This document shows, piece by piece, positions 1 to 4,957 of a stretch of DNA of 7,724 nt. Position numbers and translations under genes: made by a program. The notes below the pieces were generated by a model that made no database searches, was not told where the DNA came from, and saw only the letters and a list, made by a program, of their open reading frames with translations. Source of the stretch: Lachnospiraceae bacterium UBA5895 (GTDB lineage Bacteria; Bacillota; Clostridia; Lachnospirales; Lachnospiraceae). Every line of letters begins with the position of its first letter. Positions within the stretch are counted from its first letter, which is position 1. The stretch is from positions 73,470 through 81,193 of the forward strand of contig DJEP01000010.1 of the NCBI GenBank assembly GCA_002431915.1, written 5' to 3'.

Positions 1-8
1 TTAAAGTT

Positions 9-61
9 AAAAAACAGGAACAGTGCCTTGTGAGCAAGCTCTCGGTCACAGTTCCTGTTTT
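9..61 (-). terminator. Intrinsic terminator after acpP
   Basis: In the minus-strand transcript an 11-bp perfect stem is formed by AAAACAGGAAC (61 to 51) and GTTCCTGTTTT (21 to 11). After a T-T mismatch the stem continues for three pairs (GTG/CAC). The apex contains a further small GAGC-TT-GCTC hairpin. Six U residues (14 to 9) follow. The stem starts 24 bases past the acpP stop, so it probably ends the plsX-acpP transcript. The A-rich and T-rich arms mean it could also work weakly on the other strand. Confidence 0.9.
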
Positions 62-85
62 GTCTTTGCATGGCTCGTAGCTTTA

Positions 86-316
86 CTAGTTCACTGCGTT
101 CTTGATCATCTCTACTGCGTCTTCCACAGTGGTAACCTGTTCTGCGGTCTCAGCAGGGATCTCGATATCGAACTCTTCCTCGATACCCATGATGATCTGG
201 TATACATCCAGGGAATCCGCACCCAGGTCATCCTGGAAGGTGGTCTCCATAGTAATCTCATCGGGATCTACATTTAATACCTCAGCAATGATTTTCTTTA
301 ACTTTTCAAATTCCAT
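86..316 (-). CDS. acpP: Acyl carrier protein
   Basis: This is the small acidic carrier that holds growing acyl chains as thioesters on 4'-phosphopantetheine for type II fatty acid synthesis. It also supplies acyl groups to PlsX. The protein has 76 residues, the usual ACP length. The four-helix ACP pattern is clear, with the DSL motif at residues 34-36; Ser35 is the attachment site for the prosthetic group added by holo-ACP synthase. Helix II downstream of DSL is rich in Glu and Asp, as expected for partner docking. The start ATG has an AAGGA Shine-Dalgarno about seven bases upstream. The gene lies 35 bp after plsX on the same strand with no promoter or terminator seen between them, so the two are probably co-transcribed. 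In many Clostridia rnc follows acpP; here a strong terminator follows instead, so that link is at least partly broken. Confidence 0.97.
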   Translation of the reverse strand: MEFEKLKKIIAEVLNVDPDEITMETTFQDDLGADSLDVYQIIMGIEEEFDIEIPAETAEQVTTVEDAVEMIKNAVN

Positions 317-351
317 AACAGTTCCTTCTTTCCAAAAATATTTTTCTCTTT

Positions 352-1380
352 TTAATTATTTTCTGTAGCCTTATCTTCCAGACTGATCTGCTCTTTGATC
401 TTCTCGTTGATCTTCTCTTCCTTAAATGCAATGCACTGCAGGATGGAGTTCTTCACTTCCACTGCCTTGCTGCTTCCGTGAGTCTTCACCACGAGACCGT
501 TCAGTCCAAGTAACGGTGCTCCTCCGTACTGGGAAGTATCGAAACTCTTCAGCGTAGTCTTCAGTGCCGGCTTCACAAGCAATGCACCGATCTTGCTGCG
601 CAGTGTGGACATCATGCCCTGCTTCACCTGATGGAGAAGTGCGGAGCTGACGCCTTCGTACATTTTCAATATTACATTGCCGACAAATGCCTCACAGACG
701 ATGACGTCTGCCACACCTGCGGGAATGTCTCTGGCTTCCACGCTTCCGATAAAGTTGATCTCAGGACAATTTTTCAACAGAGGGAAAGTCTCCTTAACCA
801 GAGCATTGCCCTTCTCTTCCTCAGCACCGATGTTCACAATACCGACTTTGGGATTCTTCACACCCATGACGCTTTCCATATAGACACTGCCCATTTTGGC
901 AAACTGTACTAACATGGAAGGTCTTGCGTCCACATTGGCACCACAGTCTAACAGAAGGCTTACACCGTTCTCCGTAGGGATCAGGGGAGCCAGAGGTGGT
1001 CTCTCCACACCGCGGATACGACCTACGATCACCTGTCCGCCCACCAGTACCGCGCCGGTACTTCCTGCGGATACGAACGCATCACATTCCCCGTTCTTCA
1101 CCATATACATGGCTTTGACAATGGAGGAATCCTTCTTACGACGGATCGCCATGACCGGAGGTTCTGCGGTCTCGATTACCTCTTCGGCATGTACGACTTC
1201 CAGCTGCTCTGCATCATAGGTATATGCCTTTAATTCTTCCCGGATCACAGGCTCCTTACCTACCAGGAATACTTTGACACGTTTGTCCGTATTGACAGCT
1301 TCTACAGCACCCTTTACGATCTCTGCGGGAGCATTGTCTCCGCCCATCGCATCTACAGCAACATTTACATATTCTGCCAT
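352..1380 (-). CDS. plsX: Phosphate acyltransferase PlsX
   Basis: PlsX converts acyl-ACP and inorganic phosphate to acyl-phosphate, the acyl donor for PlsY in the first step of Gram-positive phospholipid synthesis. It is a peripheral membrane enzyme. The 342-residue length is normal. Family motifs are visible in order: VAVDAMGGDNAP near residues 8-18, SAGSTGAVL at 104-112, DCGAN at 145-149, NIGAEEEKGN at 183-192, EAFVGNVILK at 230-239, and QYGGAPLLGLNG at 284-295. The C-terminal tail (about 320-342) is charged, probably helical, and looks lineage-specific. The start ATG follows an AAAGGAA Shine-Dalgarno and gives the canonical N-terminus. A 209-bp spacer with hairpins and a candidate promoter separates it from rpmF, so it can probably be expressed independently of yceD-rpmF. 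acpP, its substrate carrier, follows directly. Confidence 0.97.
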   Translation of the reverse strand: MAEYVNVAVDAMGGDNAPAEIVKGAVEAVNTDKRVKVFLVGKEPVIREELKAYTYDAEQLEVVHAEEVIETAEPPVMAIRRKKDSSIVKAMYMVKNGECDAFVSAGSTGAVLVGGQVIVGRIRGVERPPLAPLIPTENGVSLLLDCGANVDARPSMLVQFAKMGSVYMESVMGVKNPKVGIVNIGAEEEKGNALVKETFPLLKNCPEINFIGSVEARDIPAGVADVIVCEAFVGNVILKMYEGVSSALLHQVKQGMMSTLRSKIGALLVKPALKTTLKSFDTSQYGGAPLLGLNGLVVKTHGSSKAVEVKNSILQCIAFKEEKINEKIKEQISLEDKATENN

Positions 1381-1416
1381 TTCGTCGTTCCTTTACCTGT
1401 TTTGTGTTCATCCGCT

Positions 1417-1461
1417 CATCATCAAACCGCTCCGTGGCTGTCACCAAACAGTTTGATGATG
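1417..1461 (-). promoter_or_regulatory. 11-bp inverted repeat in the plsX leader
   Basis: CATCATCAAAC (1417-1427) and GTTTGATGATG (1451-1461) are perfect inverted arms separated by 23 bases. In the plsX transcript they form an 11-bp stem lying 37-81 bases upstream of the start codon. A smaller GTG/CAC pairing is possible in the loop. No U-run follows on either strand, so this is not an intrinsic terminator. It does not resemble the FapR operator known to control plsX in Bacillus. It could be a structured leader, a protein-binding RNA hairpin or a spaced DNA operator; the sequence does not decide which. Confidence 0.6.
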
Positions 1462-1475
1462 GCAGATTCATTCTT

Positions 1476-1504
1476 ACTATACTAAAGGCGTATGTAAAAA
1501 GCAA
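1476..1504 (-). promoter_or_regulatory. Candidate sigma-A promoter for plsX-acpP
   Basis: On the minus strand TATAGT (1481 to 1476; 5 of 6 consensus) is preceded by 17 bp and TTGCTT (1504 to 1499; 3 of 6). The predicted start of transcription is about 1469, just upstream of the inverted repeat 1417-1461. The -35 match is weak, so the call rests mainly on the -10 box, the exact spacing, and the position downstream of the rpmF hairpins. Confidence 0.4.
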
Positions 1505-1550
1505 GAGCTTTTTTTGTGAAAGCAAAAGGAGATTCCATTCGGAATCTCCT
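1496..1550 (-). terminator. Tandem hairpins after rpmF, partial terminator
   Basis: The first hairpin read by rpmF transcripts is a perfect 10-bp stem with a GAAT loop (arms 1550-1541 and 1536-1527), followed by UUUUGCUUUC. A second hairpin pairs AAAAAGC with GCTTTTT across a 4-base loop (1513 to 1496), so its U-run lies inside the stem. Neither U-tract is ideal, which suggests attenuation or 3'-end protection rather than complete termination. On the plus strand the first stem is followed by CUUUUCUUUU, so it may also stop antisense transcription. Confidence 0.6.
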
Positions 1551-1589
1551 CTTTTCTTTTCACTTAATTTCGCTTCATTGATTTATCAA

Positions 1590-1769
1590 TTAATCAACGC
1601 TTACGACCTGCTTCTTATTGTAAGAACCGCAAGCCTTGCAAACTCTGTGAGGCATCATCAGTGCACCACATTTGCTGCACTTTACCAATGTAGGAGCGCT
1701 CATTTTCCAGTTTGCTCTTCTCTTATCTCTTCTACCTTTGGAAGATTTATTCTTAGGACAAATAGACAT
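1590..1769 (-). CDS. rpmF: 50S ribosomal protein L32 (bL32)
   Basis: bL32 is a small zinc-binding protein of the large ribosomal subunit. Translation of this frame gives 59 residues beginning MSICPKNKSSKGRRDKRRAN, the typical basic L32 N-terminus. A zinc ribbon follows with two CxxC pairs: Cys31/Cys34 (CSKC) and Cys44/Cys47 (CKAC). All four zinc ligands are present, so this is the zinc-dependent form and not the cysteine-free paralogue used under zinc starvation. The start ATG is preceded by AGGAGGTG, which lies inside the last codons of yceD. Only two bases separate the yceD stop from this start, so translation of the two is probably coupled. The yceD-rpmF pair is a very widely conserved bacterial linkage. 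Confidence 0.97.
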   Translation of the reverse strand: MSICPKNKSSKGRRDKRRANWKMSAPTLVKCSKCGALMMPHRVCKACGSYNKKQVVSVD

Positions 1770-1771
1770 CG

Positions 1772-2296
1772 TTACACCTCCTTATTCGCGTTGAAGATAT
1801 CTTGGATTGCTGCCATACGAGGATCCGGTACGAAAGTATCGCAACCACATTCCTTCAGATTCCTGTTCTGACCGCATACGGGGCAGATACCCTTGCAGTC
1901 TTCCTTACACAGGATCTTTGCCGGCCAATTCACCAGAATTTCATCGTACACAAAAGCCTCTACATCCAGCTGCCATCCATCCATAAAGCTCTGCTCTGTA
2001 TCCTCTTCCTCACTTACTTCCGCTTCCGGAGAATAAACGATTCTGTCAAATTCAAGCTTCATTGCTGTAGGTACTTCAGTAAGGCATCTGTCACATTTCG
2101 TGTCAAAGGTAAGCTCTGCCGTACCGGTTACTTTTGCCTTGTTCACACCGATGTTGGTAAAAGTAAGGGTAATGGGTGTCTTCTCCGTAATGGGGAAGTC
2201 TCCCTGAGGGCTCTTAAAGCTTGTCATCTCAAGCGGAATGGCAACAGTTTCTACCTTGCCTTCGGATGTTAATACATCAGATAAACTTACTAACAT
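1772..2296 (-). CDS. yceD: YceD family protein (DUF177), ribosome assembly
   Basis: This DUF177/YceD protein is encoded directly before rpmF in many bacteria. Family work links it to 23S rRNA accumulation and large-subunit assembly; the precise biochemical role is unsettled. At 174 residues it has the normal length. It starts with a beta-rich half and has a CDRC knuckle at residues 68-71. An acidic linker (91-103) follows. The C-terminal cysteine cluster has Cys130, Cys134, Cys138, Cys141, Cys150 and Cys152, matching the family LCKEDCKGICPVCG signature and probably binding zinc. It ends with the conserved DPRMAAIQDI helix. The start ATG has AGGAG five bases upstream. The gene is first in its transcription unit, behind a consensus promoter and a structured 68-base leader. 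Confidence 0.93.
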   Translation of the reverse strand: MLVSLSDVLTSEGKVETVAIPLEMTSFKSPQGDFPITEKTPITLTFTNIGVNKAKVTGTAELTFDTKCDRCLTEVPTAMKLEFDRIVYSPEAEVSEEEDTEQSFMDGWQLDVEAFVYDEILVNWPAKILCKEDCKGICPVCGQNRNLKECGCDTFVPDPRMAAIQDIFNANKEV

Positions 2297-2361
2297 AGCG
2301 ACTCCTATGCAATATGTTGCGTAGAAAACACAAGTCTCCTACGATGTGTTGATTCACACAC
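2294..2361 (-). promoter_or_regulatory. Structured leader of yceD-rpmF
   Basis: The predicted 5' untranslated region is almost wholly made of adjacent inverted repeats. In transcript order they are: TGTGT-N6-ACACA (2360 to 2345), CGTAG-N14-CTACG (2343 to 2320), GCAA-N4-TTGC (2320 to 2310 or so) and CATAG-N6-CTATG (2309 to 2294). The last one includes the yceD start codon in its 3' arm and part of AGGAG in its 5' arm and loop. AACACA from the first repeat can also pair with TGTGTT in the loop of the second, giving an alternative fold. The first repeat starts next to the predicted transcription start and could instead be a DNA operator. No known riboswitch or ribosomal-protein leader was recognised. 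Confidence 0.45.
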
Positions 2362-2367
2362 TGATTT

Positions 2368-2396
2368 ATTATACATATGACGTGTGCTTTTGTCAA
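2368..2396 (-). promoter_or_regulatory. Perfect consensus sigma-A promoter for yceD-rpmF
   Basis: On the minus strand TTGACA (2396 to 2391) and TATAAT (2373 to 2368) are both exact consensus and separated by the optimal 17 bp. An A/T-rich stretch (about 2397-2410) precedes the -35 box and may act as an UP element. Predicted initiation is near 2361. Such strength fits a ribosomal protein gene. Confidence 0.92.
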
Positions 2397-2427
2397 CAAA
2401 ATTTTGTAGGATTTTCAACTGCTTTTT

Positions 2428-3174
2428 TCAATATATATTTATTTTCTCCCCCTGTAGGATTGTCTCCCGCCACTTTATATATTGCTGTTCATCCATGTAC
2501 TCACCTTCACCTTTTATATCAGTGAAATAAACTTTGCCGTCGCCATCCTTATCGTACTCGGCAAAAATTTCTTCATAGCCTCCCAGTTGTCCATCAACCA
2601 TTTCTTCTGCGCACGCATAATATTCGTATTTCTTCTCCTGCGCATTATACAGGTAAATCTCATAAGGCCAGAAATCATCGTCATACATGAATCCGGAGTG
2701 GGATACCGGCATGTAAATAATTCCGCCTACATAAAAACGGCATCCGGCAAATCCATCATACTCCAGATAAAAGGTGTCATCCGTTTCCGAATAGCCATAC
2801 ACGTAATCTGCCATGTCAGCCGTGCAGGTTCCTCCTATATCCAGAATCAGTTACTCTTCTCCGTCTTCGTCTACATCGTAGATCGCCGATTTATTCGAAT
2901 ACGCCCTCTGTTTATCTTCCTTAAATTTATCCGCATCTCCTCCTATATAGCAGTACCTTCCATCCGGAAGGATACCGGTGTTTTCCAATATGTCAACAGC
3001 CTGTGAGAATGCTGCCTCCCTTGCTGTTTCATGTTCAAAATCAATGGAAGCAGAAAACACCTGTGAGGTTTCTGCTGTCTCCTGCACTTTTCCACCACAG
3101 GCTGTAAGAAATGCACATGCCAAAATTACTCCTGGCAGACTTATCATTTGCCAATATCTTTTGCTCACTTTCAT
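2428..3174 (-). pseudogene. Lipoprotein with acidic DxDxDG loops, interrupted by in-frame TAA
   Basis: The function is not recognised. The first part (3174 to 2851, 107 residues) starts at an ATG with GGGAGGAA eight bases upstream. It has a lipoprotein signal: basic MKVSKR, a hydrophobic core, then the lipobox LTAC with Cys26. It would be anchored on the outer face of the membrane. After residue 107 comes a TAA (2853-2851) within the acidic sequence DVDEDGEE. Reading straight on in the same frame gives 12 more codons and then a further 128-residue open stretch (2814 to 2428). That stretch is rich in Tyr, Asp and Gly, and contains a calcium-loop-like DKDGDGKVYFTD near residue 208 of the joined frame. 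Many clostridial lipoproteins carry D-x-D-x-DG-x-EEL repeats, and GAA to TAA would explain the break. An AGGAGG lies 16 bases before the ATG at 2814, too far for efficient initiation. The gene could be a nonsense pseudogene, a readthrough product or a sequencing error. Confidence 0.72.
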
Positions 3175-3251
3175 CCCACACATTCCTCCCGCAGCCTGCA
3201 ATTATCGTTTTATCAAACCATAGCATACGGGTGCATCATAATTGCATCATC

Positions 3252-3288
3252 TTTTAAAAAATTCCCATGAACAAATGTCCATGGGAAT
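3252..3288 (-). terminator. Intrinsic terminator of the toxin-antitoxin unit
   Basis: In the minus-strand transcript ATTCCCATG (3288 to 3280) pairs perfectly with CATGGGAAT (3269 to 3261), with two or three weaker inner pairs. A run of five to six U residues (3261 to 3256) follows. The stem begins three bases after the antitoxin stop codon. It separates the antitoxin gene from the lipoprotein pseudogene. Confidence 0.9.
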
Positions 3289-3291
3289 CAT

Positions 3292-4335
3292 TTAAAATTC
3301 TCTTATTTTCCTTGCCAGACTAAATGGAATGATCTCTCCCTGTTTTGTCTCGGTGTATGCTTTCTCCTTATGCATATACTCTACAATATCTTTTGCTTTG
3401 TAATTACCAAATTTTGTAATCACTCTGTCAAGAATACTCTTTTCTCCGTCATTCAATATAGTATAGTCCATATTGACAATCGGATATACATGAAGCATCG
3501 TATCATAGGTATAGCTCATTTCTTCCTGAACATTCAACTTCTCCAGATTCATTAAGCTGTAATGTCCAACAGGAAGCGCTCCCATAGCTTCGTGTCTGTA
3601 TACCATGCCCGTCATTGCAAATCCATTCTCAATAAAAGCCAGCACATCTGAATACCAAAGCATCTTCATTAATTTCACTTTAAACAGATTGTCTGTTTTC
3701 TCAGCAATATATGAAATCATCGCTTCAATCTTATCAATATTCAGTGTTGTGAATCCGTTGGAATCCGAAGGTTCTTCAAAATTTGCATACTCACTCTCAA
3801 ACGTTTGTCTTGTGAGAAATTCTTTTCCATAGGAATCCAGTTTATCCACTATATGGGATCTGATCTCCATACGTTTTGACATCGTAAATTTGTCAGCATT
3901 TTTCTTAAAAAACTCTAGTGCCTGAAGAGGATTATCCTTTATCAGTCGAAGCATCGTATCATAGGCCTCATCCTGAATTGCCTTACTTTCATAACGGGAT
4001 ATGGTCGCCTCTCCCCAACCTAACAGTTTTGCGAGATCTACCTGCGACAAACCATAGTTTTCTCTTAGTGCAACAATTTCCATTGATGTAAGAAGCCCCT
4101 TCTTGACACGATATGCATTTCTTGCATTCAAAAGATTCTCATTTGTCATTGCAGCTGTTTCAAATTCATTTTCGTCCGTATCCGCATTTGCACAAAAGTA
4201 AAATCTCTCCTCGTAAAATACTTCTTCTCCCTTTATCATGGTTGATGTTGTACGTTTTCTTTCCTCGATTTCATGCATTTTATCACACAACGGACAGTTC
4301 ATATGAACTTTTCTTATTAACATAGAATTTTCCAT
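3292..4335 (-). CDS. Antitoxin: MqsA-like zinc finger, HTH and Panacea domain
   Basis: This is a probable antitoxin and autorepressor. Residues 12-60 resemble the MqsA/YgiT zinc finger, with Cys14 and Cys17 (CPLC) and Cys48. The second CxxC partner is missing (FYFCAN then an acidic DTDENEFE), so metal binding may be altered. Residues about 82-118 form an XRE/MqsA-type helix-turn-helix (LSQVDLAKLLGWGEATISRYE). A linker follows, then a Panacea (DUF4065/SocA-like) domain from about 197 to 325 with signature FKVKLMKMLWYSD and a conserved GHYSLMNLEKL. Panacea is established as a promiscuous toxin-neutralising domain. The chosen ATG has GGGAGG eight bases upstream. The gene starts 29 bp after the toxin-like gene, a toxin-first order as in mqsRA. 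Its HTH probably binds the palindromes over the shared promoter. Local base use is more A/T-rich than in the trp genes, which hints at horizontal acquisition. Confidence 0.85.
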   Translation of the reverse strand: MENSMLIRKVHMNCPLCDKMHEIEERKRTTSTMIKGEEVFYEERFYFCANADTDENEFETAAMTNENLLNARNAYRVKKGLLTSMEIVALRENYGLSQVDLAKLLGWGEATISRYESKAIQDEAYDTMLRLIKDNPLQALEFFKKNADKFTMSKRMEIRSHIVDKLDSYGKEFLTRQTFESEYANFEEPSDSNGFTTLNIDKIEAMISYIAEKTDNLFKVKLMKMLWYSDVLAFIENGFAMTGMVYRHEAMGALPVGHYSLMNLEKLNVQEEMSYTYDTMLHVYPIVNMDYTILNDGEKSILDRVITKFGNYKAKDIVEYMHKEKAYTETKQGEIIPFSLARKIREF

Positions 4336-4364
4336 TTTTCTTTCCTCCCAGTATTATTCCACAT

Positions 4365-4814
4365 TTATGCATAGGGAAATGTCATACTCTCCTTTGCATA
4401 ATGAAACGATACACATAAAATGCGCTTCCTATGATCTCCTTTTATTTTCAACTTCACGTATACCAATTTATTGTTTATGTCTTTTCCGAACACAAATAAC
4501 AATGGCGGATTCACATCATCCCTGTCTATCTTCGTTTCTGAATACTCTTCCAGCTTTAGCTCCTTTAATCTGGCAATTACATCATCTATGTCATAGTCGA
4601 GATCCAACATTGTATATGGAGTAGAGTATATTTGATCTTTCCCCTGTTTTTTCTTCCGAATCAGTATCATGTCTGTATTTGTATCAAAATCATCTTGTCC
4701 TAACAAATCTTTTAATTCCTTCAGGAAAGCAACTACCTCTCTTCTCTTCGATTGTACACTAAGAAATATATAAAACACCTCCGTTTGTTTTTCTATCAAT
4801 TGATAGCATATCAA
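4365..4814 (-). CDS. MqsR-like putative ribonuclease toxin, start codon uncertain
   Basis: The partner of the downstream Panacea antitoxin. The C-terminal part (YVKLKI near residues 119-124, ILCVSFH near 132-138) resembles the final strands of MqsR, an mRNA interferase of the RelE-like fold. The central helix (IDDVIARLKELKLEEY) also fits. The match is by eye and the N-terminal half is less clear; a related uncharacterised toxin family is possible. The coordinates give the open frame from its only upstream candidate, TTG at 4814. That codon is unlikely to be used, because it lies inside the promoter spacer next to the -10 box and has no Shine-Dalgarno. A perfect GGAGGTG (4782-4776) is followed after eight bases by the in-frame codon ATA (4769-4767), giving a 134-residue protein. 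No in-frame ATG, GTG or TTG lies at proper spacing from it. Either AUA is used, or an original ATG was lost and the toxin is silenced. Confidence 0.65.
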   Translation of the reverse strand: MICYQLIEKQTEVFYIFLSVQSKRREVVAFLKELKDLLGQDDFDTNTDMILIRKKKQGKDQIYSTPYTMLDLDYDIDDVIARLKELKLEEYSETKIDRDDVNPPLLFVFGKDINNKLVYVKLKIKGDHRKRILCVSFHYAKESMTFPYA

Positions 4815-4833
4815 TTCTTTGATACTATGTCAA
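4793..4833 (-). promoter_or_regulatory. Toxin-antitoxin promoter with two palindromic operators
   Basis: TTGACA (4833 to 4828), a 17-bp spacer and TATGCT (4810 to 4805; 4 of 6) form a sigma-A promoter pointing into the toxin gene, with predicted initiation near 4798. A very A/T-rich tract (4834-4880) upstream may be an UP element. Two palindromes share the half-site TATCAA/TTGATA. One is the perfect 14-mer CTATCAATTGATAG (4793-4806) over the -10 box and start point. The other is TATCAA-N4-TTGATA (4809-4824) filling the spacer. This is the expected layout for autorepression by the HTH antitoxin. The half-site differs from the E. coli MqsA operator (ACCT-N-AGGT). Confidence 0.8.
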
Positions 4834-4889
4834 GTTATGGAAATATTATTTATAAAAAAGAATTATATAATTACATATATTTTCAGGCA

Positions 4890-4924
4890 CAAAAATCGGA
4901 GCAGTCTTCCGACCACTCCGTTTT
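4890..4924 (-). terminator. Intrinsic terminator of the trp operon
   Basis: In the transcript CGGAGTGGTC (4920 to 4911) pairs with GACTGCTCCG (4906 to 4897) across a GGAA tetraloop, with two G-U pairs. Flanking AAAA and UUUU can extend the stem past one mismatch. AUUUUU (4896 to 4891) follows. It lies 37 bases past the trpA stop. Confidence 0.92.
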
Positions 4925-4957
4925 CCCATCATTTTCTTATGTTCTTTTCAAATTTCC

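Noticed and set aside
1417..1461. Plsx leader hairpin as an intrinsic terminator or FapR site
   Set aside because: No U-run follows on either strand, and the sequence lacks the FapR operator pattern.
1404..1871. Plus-strand open frame of 155 codons
   Set aside because: It crosses the plsX leader, the whole of rpmF and the end of yceD on the opposite strand, with no ribosome binding site and no protein-like pattern.
2281..2340. Possible leader peptide in the yceD leader starting at TTG after AGGAG
   Set aside because: The spacing from AGGAG is only two bases and the start is TTG, so initiation is unlikely. No regulatory codon run is visible.
2851..2853. Recoding of the lipoprotein stop as selenocysteine or pyrrolysine
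   Set aside because: The codon is TAA, whereas those use TGA and TAG. No recoding structure was seen.
4759..4809. Short ATG frame MLSIDRKTNGGVLYIS overlapping the toxin start region
   Set aside because: Its ATG lies inside the predicted -10 box, upstream of the expected transcription start, and it has no Shine-Dalgarno.
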